The notes: generated by a model from the sequence alone, not told the origin. Shown: positions 46,086 to 55,690, counted from the stretch's first letter. The stretch is 64,000 bases of DNA from Planctomycetota bacterium (GCA_029259595.1 JAJDEW010000086.1:1-64000); one strand, 5' to 3'. Made by a program: numbers and translations.

Positions 46086-46697
46086 ATGACGATCCGTTCC
46101 GAGGACGGCGAGCGCCTCGGGCGCCACGAGCGACGCTTGCGCTTCCTGCTCGCCCACCTCGCGGGCCGCGCGATCCGCTCCCGCGTCGAGCTCGACGACC
46201 TCGTGCAGGAGGTCTGGCTCCGAGCCCTGACGTCGGCCCGGGGACTGCCGCCCGTCGATCCCGCCGACCCCGCGGACACGGCGCTCGCGCGCCTGCTCGC
46301 GCGCATCGCCCGCAACACCGTCGTCGACGTCGCGCGCGCGCTGCGGACCAAGAAGCGTGACCGCCGGGAGGTCCCGCTCCAGCGCTCCGATTGGAGCAGC
46401 GCCGGCCCCCGCGCCAGCGCGCTCGCGGCGCACGGACCCGGCCCCCACACCCGGGTCGCCGGGGCCGAGGACGAAGCGCGCCTGCTCGCGAGCTTCGAGC
46501 GGCTCGCCCCCGAGCACCGCCGCGTCATCGGCCTGCGCCAGTTCGAGGGGCTCTCCGCCCGCGCGGCGGCAGCGCGCCTCGGCCGGAGCGAAACGGCGGT
46601 TCATTCCCTCTACCGGCGCGCCCTCGCCGCCTGGCAGGAGTCCCTGGGCGCTCCCGGCGGCCGGGACGAGGCCCGCCCGGAAGACCCACCGCGCTAA
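46086..46697 (+). CDS. ECF-type RNA polymerase sigma factor
   Basis: 203 residues. Region 2 contains SRVELDDLVQEVWLRAL near residues 37-53, the core-binding and -10 recognition part; NTVVDVARALRTKKRDRRE follows. Region 4 has LAPEHRRVIGLRQFEGLSARAAAARLGRSETAVHSLYRRALAAW, a classic helix-turn-helix. It starts 118 bp from a divergent gene and is followed 50 bp later by a Ser/Thr kinase on the same strand, a pairing common in Planctomycetota where the kinase is thought to control the sigma factor. The ATG at 46086 is the only plausible start. Confidence 0.93.
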   Translation: MTIRSEDGERLGRHERRLRFLLAHLAGRAIRSRVELDDLVQEVWLRALTSARGLPPVDPADPADTALARLLARIARNTVVDVARALRTKKRDRREVPLQRSDWSSAGPRASALAAHGPGPHTRVAGAEDEARLLASFERLAPEHRRVIGLRQFEGLSARAAAARLGRSETAVHSLYRRALAAWQESLGAPGGRDEARPEDPPR

Positions 46698-46747
46698 AGT
46701 TCGCCGAATCCGCGACGAATCCGCCGCGTACCCACGCCGTCTTCCCC

Positions 46748-48397
46748 ATGAGCGAACGCGACCTCGACGACCTCCTCGACCGCATCGTGGCCGAGTACTC
46801 CGATCAGGTGCAGGCCGGCAAGACCCCCCGCCACGGCGCGGTGCTCGAGCGCGTGCCCCGTGAAGCGCGCCCCGGGCTCGAGCGCTGCCTCAAGATGATC
46901 GACGCGGGCCTCGTCCAGGGCCCCTCGCCGACGCGCAAGCTCGCGCCCGGCGTCGAGTTCGGCCGCTACCGCCTGCTGCGCGAGATCGGTCGCGGCGGCA
47001 TGGCCCTGGTCTGGTTGGCGCGCGACACCGAGCTCGAACGCCCCGTCGCGCTCAAGATCCTGCGCCCGGGACTCGCCTTCGAGGCGCGCCACGTCGATCG
47101 CTTCCGGCGCGAGGCGCTGGCCGTCGCCAAGCTGTCGCACCCCAACATCGTGACGATCCACGACGTGGGTTCGGCCGACGGCTACCACTACCTGGCGATG
47201 GAATACGTCGAGGGACCGTCGCTCGCCACGGTCCTGGAGGCGCTCCCCGACAAGCGCAGCACGAAGGCGGACGCGCTGATCCGCGCCTCCGGCATTCCCG
47301 CGCTCGTTCAGCGCGACGAGACCTTCGAGCAGGTGCTCGCGCGCCTGTTCGCGAGCGTCGCGCACGCCCTCCAGACCGCCCACGAGCTCGGTCTCGTGCA
47401 CCGCGACGTCAAGCCCTCCAACATCCTGCTCAAGAAGGACGGCACGCCCGTCGTCGCGGACTTCGGGCTCGCGAAAGGCGAAGAGGATCCGGCCCTGTCG
47501 CTGACCGGCGACACCCTCGGCACGCCCTACTATATGTCGCCCGAGCAGGCTTGGCTGTCGGACGCGCGCATCGACCACCGCACCGACGTCTACAGCCTAG
47601 GCGTGTCGTTCTACGAGGCGCTCTCGGGGCGTCGTCCGTTCGAAGGCAAGACCGCGCTGGAAGTCTTCGAGGCCATCAAGACCTCGGTCCCGCCCTCGGT
47701 CCGCAGCGTCGCCCCGACGACCTCGAAGGACGCCGACGCGCTCATCCGCCGCGCGATGGCCCACCGCCCCGAAGATCGCTACGAGACCGCACGGGCGCTG
47801 GCCGAGGACTTCGAGCAGGTCGCACAAGGAGCTCCGACCCAGGCGCGCGCGAACCAGGGCTCGTGGCTGCGCCGCGTGCGCACCGAGCTCTCCTTCCTGC
47901 GCTCGGGACGCCCGCTCGAGTACAAGTCCGCGCGCACCTTCCTCGGCCTCCCCCTCGTCCACATCGTCCGCCGCCGCCGCCCCGGCGAACCCTTGCGCAT
48001 CGCCAAGGGTTGGTACGCCTCCGGCGAGATCGCCATCGGCGGCATCGCGACCGGCGGCATCGCGCTCGGCGGCATCGCCCTGGGCGGCCTGGCCGCGGGC
48101 CTCCTGTTCTCCTGGGGAGGGCTCGCCCTCGCCCTCGGCGTCGCCTTCGGCGGGATGGCCCTGGGCGTCGTCGGCATCGGCGGCATCGCCGGCGGCGCCC
48201 TGGCCTTCGGCGGCATGGCCTTCGGCTACGCCGCCATCGGCGGCCTGGCGCGCGGCGTCTACGCCATCGGCGGCGACGCCAGCGGCAGATACGTCGTCAC
48301 CGAAGGCCGCGAGGACCCCGAAGCCGTCGCGTTCTTCGAGCAGGACTGGCTGGGGATGTTCGACTGGCTTCTGCAGGCCGCGCGGGGCGATGGGTGA
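46748..48397 (+). CDS. Hanks-type Ser/Thr protein kinase with Gly-rich GGIA repeat C-terminus
   Basis: 549 residues. The kinase domain runs from about 73 to 345: GRGGMALVW (Gly81 start of the P-loop), VALKIL with Lys103, HRDVKPSN with catalytic Asp220, DFG with Asp238, GTPYYMSPEQ, and DVYSLGVSFYEALSGRRPF. Residues about 422-515 are an unusual run of short hydrophobic repeats, GEIAIGGIATGGIALGG and FGGMALGVVGIGGIAGG, long enough for two or three tightly packed helices or a glycine-zipper beta structure, probably in or at the membrane. The ECF sigma factor just upstream is a likely partner. A 12-bp minisatellite follows the stop. Confidence 0.92.
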   Translation: MSERDLDDLLDRIVAEYSDQVQAGKTPRHGAVLERVPREARPGLERCLKMIDAGLVQGPSPTRKLAPGVEFGRYRLLREIGRGGMALVWLARDTELERPVALKILRPGLAFEARHVDRFRREALAVAKLSHPNIVTIHDVGSADGYHYLAMEYVEGPSLATVLEALPDKRSTKADALIRASGIPALVQRDETFEQVLARLFASVAHALQTAHELGLVHRDVKPSNILLKKDGTPVVADFGLAKGEEDPALSLTGDTLGTPYYMSPEQAWLSDARIDHRTDVYSLGVSFYEALSGRRPFEGKTALEVFEAIKTSVPPSVRSVAPTTSKDADALIRRAMAHRPEDRYETARALAEDFEQVAQGAPTQARANQGSWLRRVRTELSFLRSGRPLEYKSARTFLGLPLVHIVRRRRPGEPLRIAKGWYASGEIAIGGIATGGIALGGIALGGLAAGLLFSWGGLALALGVAFGGMALGVVGIGGIAGGALAFGGMAFGYAAIGGLARGVYAIGGDASGRYVVTEGREDPEAVAFFEQDWLGMFDWLLQAARGDG

Positions 48398-48444
48398 TGG
48401 GCGGCTTCGAAGGAGGGTTCGATGAGGATTCGACGAGGTCTCGA

Positions 48445-48624
48445 ACTTCGCAACTGACTTCGAAACTGACTTCGAAACTGACTTCGAAACTGACTTCGAA
48501 ACTGACTTCGAAACTGACTTCGAAACTGACTTCGAAACTGACTTCGAAACTGACTTCGAAACTGACTTCGAAACCGACTTCGCAACCGACTTCGCAACCG
48601 ACTTCGCAACCGACTTCGCAACCG
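48445..48624. repeat. 12-bp tandem repeat, 15 units
   Basis: Fifteen head-to-tail units of ACTTCGAAACTG or its variants ACTTCGCAACTG, ACTTCGAAACCG and ACTTCGCAACCG. Units 2-10 are identical; variants are at the ends, as expected from expansion from the middle. The unit contains the palindrome TTCGAA. All frames stay open, giving spurious Ser-Lys-Ser-Val-type repeats. 48398-48444 between the kinase stop and the array shows no feature. Confidence 0.95.
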
Positions 48625-48860
48625 ACTCGCTCGCTTCGCTCGCCATCGCTGCGCGCGGTGAACGGGATCTGTGACGGTGAGGCGGCACGGCCGCGTGGGG
48701 CGCAACCCGAGGGCCGAGCCGTTCCGAGAGTCGCGGGCCGACACCCCCGTTAGGACGCGGCGCACACTCCGTCGTGCGCCTGTGCCTGATTTCGCGGCTG
48801 CGCCGCGAAACGGCACCAGTACGGAGCCTTCGGCTCCGAGGCTACGGCGCGCCTTCGGCG
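48625..48860. repeat. Composite repeat, right arm next to minisatellite
   Basis: This arm begins with ACTCGCTCGCTTCGCTCGCC, directly continuing from the 12-bp array, then has the CAACCCGAGGGCCGAG segment, the CGTCGTGCGCCTGTGCCTGA core, TTTCGCGG/CCGCGAAA and GGAGCCTTCGGCTCC. It lacks a facing left arm. The following 96 bp (48861-48956) are unique and show no gene. Confidence 0.75.
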
Positions 48861-48956
48861 CTCCTCCGCTGCACGGACCATCGCCCAGTGCCTTGGACGG
48901 GCGCGACGACTTTGGTGATGAGCTTCGAGCATGATCGTTGACGGGGATCGGTGACG

Positions 48957-49512
48957 AGGGCTGCGGAGGCCCACCGGAGGTGGGCCGTAGCCTCGGAGCC
49001 GAAGGCTCCGTGCTGGTGCCGTTTCGCGGCGGTAGCCGCGAAATCAGGCACAGGCGCGCGACGGAGTGCGCGCCGCGTCCTGAGGAGGTGTCGGCCCGCG
49101 GCTCTCGGACCGCTCGGCCCTCGGGTTGCGTCCCTCGCGCCCGTGCCGCTTCACCGTCACAGATCCCGATCACCGCGCGCAGCGATTGCGAGCGAAGCGA
49201 GCGAGTCCGTTGACCGCGCCCAAAGTCCATCGAGGAGACCATGGAGCTCCGCTGGACGCCTCGCTCGCTTCGCTCGCAATCGGCTCGCGCTGTGAACGGG
49301 ATTCCGCCGGGCACGAAACGCTCACGCCCGCGAGGGGCGCAACCCGAGGGCCGAGCGCTCGGTCAGTCGCCAGCCCCATCCACCTCAGGACGCGGCGCGC
49401 ACTCCGTCGCGCGCCTGTGCCTGATTGCGCGGCTCACGCCGCGAAACGGCACAAGCACGGAGCCTTCGGCTCCGAGGCTACGGCCCACCTCCGGTGGGCC
49501 TTCGCAGCCCTC
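48957..49512. repeat. Composite palindromic repeat, copy 1 of a 663-bp duplication
   Basis: The left arm (about 48957-49215) and right arm (about 49252-49512) are imperfect reverse complements around a short centre containing ATGGAGCTCC. All modules are present: GGAGCCGAAGGCTCC, TTTCGCGGCGGTAGCCGCGAAA-type inverted repeat, CAGGCACAGGCG, CGGGTTGCGTCCCTCGCG and GCGATTGCGAGCGAAGCGAG. A near-identical block lies 663 bp downstream (ATGGAGCTCC at 49241 and 49904). The spacer 49513-49619 has CTCGACCACCGTC short repeats and no gene. Confidence 0.8.
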
Positions 49513-49619
49513 GTCCTCGACCACCGTCCTCGACCACCGTCACCGCCCACTCGTCACCGCCCCAAGTCCCTGGTCACGATCGCAGAACGTCGTCCCGGTC
49601 CAAGGCGCTGATCGAGGGC

Positions 49620-50178
49620 CCCTGCAGCGCAGGAGCGCCGAAGGTGCTCCGTAGCCTCGGAGCCGAAGGCTCCGTGATGTGCCGTTTCGCGGCGGTAGCC
49701 GCGAAATCAGGCACAGGCGCACGACGGAGTGTGCGCCGCGTCCTAAGGAGGTGTCGGCCCGCAGCTCTCGGACCGCTAGGCCCTCGGGTTGCGTCCCTCG
49801 CGGCCGTGCCGCTTCACCGTCACAGATCCCGTTCACCGCGCGCAGCGATTGCGAGCGAAGCGAGCGAGTCCGTTGACTTCGCCCAAAGCCCATCGAGGAG
49901 ACCATGGAGCTCCGCTGGACGCCTCGCTCGCTTCGCTCGCAATCGGCTCGCGCTGTGAACGGGATTCCGCCGGGCACGAAACGCTCACTCCCGCGAGGGG
50001 CGCAACCCGAGGGCCGAGCGCTCGGTCAGTCGCCAGCCCCATCCACCTCAGGACGTGGCGCGCACTCCGTCGCGCGCCTGTGCCTGATTGCGCGGCCCCC
50101 GCCGCGCAACGGCACAAGCACGGAGCCTGCGGCTCCGAGGCTACGGCCCACCTCCGGTGGGCCTTCGCAGCCCTCGTC
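49620..50178. repeat. Composite palindromic repeat, copy 2 of the 663-bp duplication
   Basis: Copy 2 of the block at 48957-49512, with only scattered base differences. The left arm (about 49620-49882) and right arm (about 49915-50178) flank the same short centre. The high identity over several hundred bases suggests recent duplication or gene conversion. The gap to the next arm (50179-50277) repeats the CTCGACCACCGTC and TCCCTGGTCACGATCG spacer seen after copy 1. Confidence 0.8.
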
Positions 50179-50277
50179 CTCGACCACCGTCACCGCCCAC
50201 TCGTCACCGCCCCAAGTCCCTGGTCACGATCGAAGAACGTCGTCCCGGTCCAAGGCGCTGATCGAAGGCCCCTGCAG

Positions 50278-50535
50278 CGCAGGAGCGCCCGAAGGCGCTC
50301 CGTAGCCTCGGAGCCGAAGGCTCCGTGCTGTGCCGTTTCGCGGCGGTAGCCGCGCAATCAGGCACAGGCGCACGACGGAGTGTGCGCCGCGTCCAAAAGG
50401 AAGTGCCGGCCCGCGGCTCTCCGAAGAGCCGGGCCCTCGGGTTGCGCCCCTCGCGGGCGTGACCGTTTCGTGCCCGGCGGAATCCCGTTCACAGCGCGAG
50501 CCGATTGCGAGCCGAAGGCGAGCGAGTCCGTCCGA
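50278..50535. repeat. Composite repeat, left arm before ileS 3' end
   Basis: A full left arm with GGAGCCGAAGGCTCC, TTTCGCGGCGGTAGCCGCG, CAGGCACAGGCGCACGACGG, CGGGTTGCGCCCCTCGCGG and a variant GCGATTGC module (GCCGATTGCGAGCCGAAGGC). It ends about 15 bp from the ileS stop codon, without entering the gene. No facing right arm follows, because the gene begins here. Confidence 0.75.
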
Positions 50536-50550
50536 TCCAACCCCGCCGCC

Positions 50551-53500
50551 CTAGACCTTCTCCACCCCGATCGCCGCCGTCGCCCCCGCGAGCTCCGCTT
50601 CGTGCACGTATCCGGACGGCGCCTCGAAGCTCAACGACTCCGCCAAGGTCTGCTCGCGAACCCAGTCGGCGTGGGCGCCGACCGCCTGCTGCGATTCGTC
50701 GTTGGCGGTGATGCGCAGGCGGATGCGGTCGGAGACGTGCAGGCCGGCTTGCTTGCGGGCGATCTGGATCAGGCGGACGGCGTCGCGGGCGAGGCCTTCC
50801 TGTTCGAGCGCGGGGGTCAGGCGGACGTCGAGGACGACGGCGACTTCGGCGCCGGGGACGGCCTGGATGGCAGAGCCTTGCGACTCGGCCTTGGGGACGA
50901 AGGCGAGCTCGTACTCGCCGGGTTCGAGGTCCAGGTCGGCGACGCGGATGCCGTCGTCAGTGCGCTTCCAGTCGCCGCCTCGGGCGGCGGCCAGGAGTTC
51001 CTTCATGCGCTTGCCGACGCGCGGGCCCAGGGCGCGTGCGTTGAGCTTCAGGTCGAAGTCACCGAAGGCGTGCAGGTCGGTTTCCGTGCGGACGTCCTTC
51101 ACGTTGAGCTCGTCGCGCAGGAGCTCGGCGAAGGGGGCGACGCGTGCGGCGTCGGCGCCGGCCACGGTCAGGCCTGCGAGCGGGAGGCGGATCCGCAGGC
51201 GCTTGTCCTCGCGCAGGCCGAGCGCCACCGAGGAGATCGCGCGCACGAGGTCCATGTCCGCGACCAGCTCCGGATCCGCCGGCAGCTCGTCGGCGTTCGG
51301 CCAGGCGGTCAGGTGCACGCTCTTCTCGTTCGTGAGGCCTTGATAGATCGCCTCCGTCATGAGCGGCAGGAGCGGCGCCGCGACGCGGCAGAGCAGGCAC
51401 AGCACGGTGTACAGCGTGTCGTAGGCTTCGCGCTTGTCCTGGTCGTGTTCGGTCTTCCAGAAGCGCGGGCGGCTGCGGCGGATCGACCAGTTGTTGAGCG
51501 CGTCCAGGAAGGAGCGCACCGACGCACAGGCGCCGGCGATGTCGTAGCCGTCCATGTCGCGCTGGACGTCCTCCACGAGCGCGCGCAGCTTGGCCAGGAT
51601 GTAGCGGTCCAGCGTCCCCGTCGCGTCGGTCCGCGGCTCGGCCTCGATGCCGTCGGCGTTCGCGTAGAGGCAGAAGAACGAGTAGGCGTTCCAGATCGGG
51701 TTGATGACGAGCCGCACCATCTCGGCGATGCCCTTGCCCTCGCGGTCGACGCGCAGGTCGCCGCCGCGCAGGACCGGCGACGAGCACAGGTACCAGCGCA
51801 GCGCATCCGACCCGACGGTCGCGAAGACCTCCTCGGGGTCGGGGTAGTTGCGCAGGCGCTTCGAGAGCTTCTTGCCGTTCTCGTCGACGACGACGCCGTG
51901 GCAGATGGCGTTCTTGAAGGGCGGGCGGTCGAAGAGCGCCGTCGACAGCACCATCATCGTGTAGAACCAGCCGCGCGTCTGGGCGACGTACTCGGACACG
52001 AAGTCGCCCGGGAAGTGGCTCTCGAACCAGTCCTTGTTCTCGAACGGGTAGTGCACCTGGGCATACGGCATCGAGCCCGACTCGAACCAGCAGTCCAGGA
52101 CGTCCTCGACGCGCCGCATGGTGCTCTTGCCGGTCGGGTCGTCAGGGTTCTTGCGCGTCAGGGAGTCGACCGCGGGGCGGTGCAGGTCGTCGAGTCGCAC
52201 GCCGAAGTCGCGCTCGAGCTCGTCCAGGCTGCCGTAGACGTCGATGCGCGGATAAGCCGGATCGTCGCTCCTCCAGATCGGTAGCGGCGAGCCCCAGAAG
52301 CGGTTGCGGCTGATCGACCAGTCGCGCGCGCCCTCGAGCCACTTGCCGAACTGTCCATCCCGGATGTGCTCCGGGATCCAGGCGATCTCCTGGTTCAGCT
52401 CGACCATCCGGTCGCGAACCGCCGTCACCTTCACGTACCACGACGAGAGCGCGCGGTAGATCAGGGGCTGGTCCGTGCGCCAGCAATGCGGGTAGTTGTG
52501 CACGATCGTGTCGTGGCGGACGAGCACGCCGCGGCGCTTGAGCTCGGCGATGATCGGCTTGTTCGCCTCGAGCACGTTGAGCCCTTGCCAGTCGGGCACC
52601 TCGGCCGTGAAGCGGCCCTGCTCGTCGACCGGGCAGACGACCTCGATCCCGTTCTCGGCGCACACGCGCTGGTCGTCCTCGCCGAAGCCGGGCGCCATGT
52701 GCACGACGCCCGTGCCTTCTTCGGTATCGACGAAGTCGCCGGCCAGGACCCGAAAGGCGTCGCGGTCGGCGAAGTAGGCGAACAGCGGCCGGTACGTGCG
52801 ACCGACCAGCTCGGCGCCCTTCACGAGGCCGACTTCGCGCGCGCCCGCGAGCTCCTTCTCGTAGTTGCCGCGCGCCGCCGCCCCCACAATCAGCCGTTCG
52901 CCGTCCAGCTCGAGCACGGCGTAGTCGATCTCCGGCCCGACCGCAACGGCCAGGTTCGAAGGCAGCGTCCAAGGCGTCGTCGTCCACACGAGGATCGACG
53001 TCTTGGTCTCGTCACCGTCGCGCGGCTCGAGCTCGAGGCGCACGGTGATGGCCGGGTCTTGGCGCTCGCGGTAGGAGTCGTCGAGCCGGGTCTCGAAGTT
53101 CGAGACCGGCGTCTCGGCCGCCCACGAGTAGGGCATGACGCGATAGCTCTCGTACACGAGCCCCTTCCTGTAGAGCTCGGCAAAGGCCCACATGACGCTC
53201 TCCATGAAGGAGAGGTCCATCGTCTTGTAGTCGTTTTTGAAGTCGACCCAGCGCGCCTGCCCGCGGACGTAGCGCTCCCATTCACCCGTGTATTTGCCGA
53301 TCGAGGCGCGGCAGTGTGCGTTGAAGCGGTCGATGCCGTACTCGACGATCTTCTTCTGGCCGGAGATGCCGAGCGCCTTCTCCGTCTCCATCTCGACCGG
53401 CAGGCCGTGGCAGTCCCAACCGAAGCGCCGCTCGACGCGTCGGCCGCGCATCGTCTGGTAACGCGGCACGATGTCCTTCACGTAGCCGGTCAAGAGATGC

Positions 53501-53700
53501 CCGAAGTGCGGAAGGCCGTTCGCGAAGGGCGGACCGTCGTAGAAGACGTACTCGCCCGCGCCGGCCGGGTGCTGGTCGACCGAGGCCTGGAAGATGCCAC
53601 CACGCTCCCAGCCTTCGAGCACTCCGGCTTCGATCGCGGCGAAGTCCGGCTTGCTCTCGACGACGGGGTAGCGGCGGGTGGCCTTGGCGGCTCGGGACAT
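50551..53700 (-). CDS. ileS: Isoleucyl-tRNA synthetase, type II
   Basis: 1049 residues. It charges tRNA-Ile in the cytoplasm. HFGH (65-68) is the class I HIGH motif and KKLSKRL near residue 610 the KMSKS loop. GRRVERRFGWDCHGLPVE, with the Trp-Asp-Cys-His box, and the editing-domain region WTTTPWTLPSNLAVAVGP are typical. The N-terminus, length and motif variants fit the eukaryote-like type II IleRS, which is usually insensitive to mupirocin; this last point is inferred from the family. The C-terminus ends in a beta-rich tRNA-binding region. ATG 53700 was chosen because the product then starts at the normal position. Confidence 0.97.
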   Translation of the reverse strand: MSRAAKATRRYPVVESKPDFAAIEAGVLEGWERGGIFQASVDQHPAGAGEYVFYDGPPFANGLPHFGHLLTGYVKDIVPRYQTMRGRRVERRFGWDCHGLPVEMETEKALGISGQKKIVEYGIDRFNAHCRASIGKYTGEWERYVRGQARWVDFKNDYKTMDLSFMESVMWAFAELYRKGLVYESYRVMPYSWAAETPVSNFETRLDDSYRERQDPAITVRLELEPRDGDETKTSILVWTTTPWTLPSNLAVAVGPEIDYAVLELDGERLIVGAAARGNYEKELAGAREVGLVKGAELVGRTYRPLFAYFADRDAFRVLAGDFVDTEEGTGVVHMAPGFGEDDQRVCAENGIEVVCPVDEQGRFTAEVPDWQGLNVLEANKPIIAELKRRGVLVRHDTIVHNYPHCWRTDQPLIYRALSSWYVKVTAVRDRMVELNQEIAWIPEHIRDGQFGKWLEGARDWSISRNRFWGSPLPIWRSDDPAYPRIDVYGSLDELERDFGVRLDDLHRPAVDSLTRKNPDDPTGKSTMRRVEDVLDCWFESGSMPYAQVHYPFENKDWFESHFPGDFVSEYVAQTRGWFYTMMVLSTALFDRPPFKNAICHGVVVDENGKKLSKRLRNYPDPEEVFATVGSDALRWYLCSSPVLRGGDLRVDREGKGIAEMVRLVINPIWNAYSFFCLYANADGIEAEPRTDATGTLDRYILAKLRALVEDVQRDMDGYDIAGACASVRSFLDALNNWSIRRSRPRFWKTEHDQDKREAYDTLYTVLCLLCRVAAPLLPLMTEAIYQGLTNEKSVHLTAWPNADELPADPELVADMDLVRAISSVALGLREDKRLRIRLPLAGLTVAGADAARVAPFAELLRDELNVKDVRTETDLHAFGDFDLKLNARALGPRVGKRMKELLAAARGGDWKRTDDGIRVADLDLEPGEYELAFVPKAESQGSAIQAVPGAEVAVVLDVRLTPALEQEGLARDAVRLIQIARKQAGLHVSDRIRLRITANDESQQAVGAHADWVREQTLAESLSFEAPSGYVHEAELAGATAAIGVEKV

Positions 53701-53857
53701 GGTTGTGGCCCTGATGGAACGAAGGGAGCGGGGAACGGCGACGGACGACGGACGGAGAGTGTAGGTCGGGGAGGCGTGGTGCTCTAGCGCGCACCCGGTC
53801 AGGAACCGAGCAGCGGGCCCTTGGCACCCTGCCTGCGCCAACGGTCGAGTGCCGCGC

Positions 53858-55435
53858 TCAGCGCGGATCCGGCCGCGTGTAGGCCCCCGACTCGCGCACG
53901 GCCGCGGGAAGCTCGGCGGAGAAGGCCCGCAGGTTCGCGATCAGGGCCGCGCGCGCCTCGGGCACGACGGCGTAGAAGGCGACGCGTCGATCGGCGACGC
54001 CGATTCCGCTCCCGATGTCCCAGGTCCCGACCCGCTCCCAGCTCTCGGGCTTCGCGTACCAGTTCGGATAGGCGACGGCGACGCGGACCCCGCGCTCGAC
54101 GCAGACCGCGTCCATGGCCGCGGGCGTATAGGCATTCGCGAGCCGCAGGGTGGCGGCCTCCATGCTGGCGAGCCCGGCCAGGTCGAAGAGCCGGTGGTCG
54201 CCCAGCCAGGAGATCGCGCCGATGTCGTTGGCGGCGATCGGTTGCCCTTCGTAGTGCTCCGCCAGGAAGCGCCCCATCTGGACCATCTGCCGGTTCGTGT
54301 TGACGCAGGCCTGCACGCCGTGCAGCGCTGCGACGACTCCGCGCTGTCCGGCGAACGGGACCGCCAAGAGGAGCCCCACGAAGGCCAGCGCGACGGATTG
54401 CGGGAGGCGCGCCGGATCGAAGAGCCGCCAGGGGCGTCGGCCCTCGAGCCAGCGCCAGGCCGCGGGCACGAGCACCAAGAGGCCGTGAACGACGAGGAAG
54501 AGGTCGTAGCGGTACAGGTTGCCGGTCTTCGCGAACTGCAGCTGGAACAGCGCGCAGACCATGAAGAAGAGCGCGATCAGCCGTTCCTCCCGCCAGAAGC
54601 CGCCCGAAGTGCGCGGCCGTCCGAGCAGGAGCACGCTCGTCCCGAGCAACAGGAACAGGAGGTCCGGCGCCCGGAACAGGCGCTCGTAGAGGGCGCGGCC
54701 GAGCGTTTCGAGCTCGGGCGAGTTGCCCTTCAGCAGGACCGAGTTCGGCAGCCAGTTCCATCCGTGTCCGAGCGAGATGGCCGCGTAGCCGGCGACGGGC
54801 AGCGCGCCCGCCAGAGCGAGCGCGAACGCGAAGCGCCGACGACCTCGCACGAGCGCCAGGACGCAAGCCAGCCCGACGGGCGCGAGCCCCTCGAAGCGCG
54901 TGAGGACCAGCGCCGAGGCCAGGACAAGAACGCCGAGGTCGCGTGCCTTCGGTCGAGCACCGGGCCGGGCGACGAGCGCGCGCGCGACGCTCCACACGAA
55001 CGCGAGGTGCAGGAGCGTGTGCAGCACGTGCTCGAGCCCGGTCAAGACGACGGTCGCGAGCCCGGTGCAGGCCACCAGCACGACGGGCACCACCAGCGGC
55101 AGGTAGCGCCCGGGCACCGCCGGGAGGAAGCGCCGCGTGACGACCAGCAAGAGCGTCGCCAGGGCTGCGTTCCAGGCCAACGGGACGAGCGCGCAGGCTC
55201 CCGTCAGGGAAAAGGAGCCCGCCAAGAGCAGCGGCCACGAGAGCGACGAGGTCGACGAGCTGAACCCGTACGGCGTCACGCCCCAGACCCCGTGCGCCAC
55301 GAAGTTCTTCGCGACGGCCAGGTGGATGTAGGCGTCGTCGAGGGCGTACGTGAAGCCACCGGTCTGCGCGAAGACGCCGTAAGCCTGGACTGCGAGCACG
55401 GACCACAACAGGAGAACGGCGGGGAGACTCTTCAC
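53858..55435 (-). CDS. GT-C type multi-TM membrane protein (glycosyltransferase-like)
   Basis: 525 residues with 11-12 hydrophobic helices, starting at GTG 55435. The first outside loop has YALDDAYIHLAVAKNF, the Asp-Asp motif of lipid-linked sugar GT-C enzymes (PMT/mannosyltransferase-like), then SSSTSSLSWPLLLAG. FVGLLLAVPFAG and other helices follow, and the soluble C-terminal domain (about 400-525) has IAANDIGAISWLGDHRLFDLAGL, similar to that of related uncharacterised proteins. The acceptor is not known. The intergenic region to ileS (157 bp) and the one to the redoxin gene hold no clear feature. It is divergent from the redoxin gene. Confidence 0.82.
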   Translation of the reverse strand: MKSLPAVLLLWSVLAVQAYGVFAQTGGFTYALDDAYIHLAVAKNFVAHGVWGVTPYGFSSSTSSLSWPLLLAGSFSLTGACALVPLAWNAALATLLLVVTRRFLPAVPGRYLPLVVPVVLVACTGLATVVLTGLEHVLHTLLHLAFVWSVARALVARPGARPKARDLGVLVLASALVLTRFEGLAPVGLACVLALVRGRRRFAFALALAGALPVAGYAAISLGHGWNWLPNSVLLKGNSPELETLGRALYERLFRAPDLLFLLLGTSVLLLGRPRTSGGFWREERLIALFFMVCALFQLQFAKTGNLYRYDLFLVVHGLLVLVPAAWRWLEGRRPWRLFDPARLPQSVALAFVGLLLAVPFAGQRGVVAALHGVQACVNTNRQMVQMGRFLAEHYEGQPIAANDIGAISWLGDHRLFDLAGLASMEAATLRLANAYTPAAMDAVCVERGVRVAVAYPNWYAKPESWERVGTWDIGSGIGVADRRVAFYAVVPEARAALIANLRAFSAELPAAVRESGAYTRPDPR

Positions 55436-55690
55436 TTCGCTGCGGCTCGGTGGACCGCGCGCAGAGTGTAGGTCGTGGTCGGACGGCCTCAGCGCTTCGA
55501 TTCGTCGGAAAACCGCAGCACGACAGCGAGCACCTCGCCGACGACGAGGTTCGCGACCCCCTGGTAGGCGCGCGAGCAGGGCCGAGTTCCGCTCCTCGCC
55601 GGCAACCGCGGCGTAGACCAAGCCCCGCCTGCGCCACCCCGTGCCTTCGTGCTAGGCTCCGGACTCCGTGCAACTCCAACGAGGACCGTC

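Noticed and set aside
48398-48640. CRISPR-like array of short repeats
   Set aside because: Units are 12 bp with no spacers, and no cas gene is near; this is a minisatellite.
53799-55679. Alternative frame covering the GT-C gene
   Set aside because: The chosen frame gives clean membrane helices and a DDAYIHL motif; the alternative is Arg/Ala-rich without structure.
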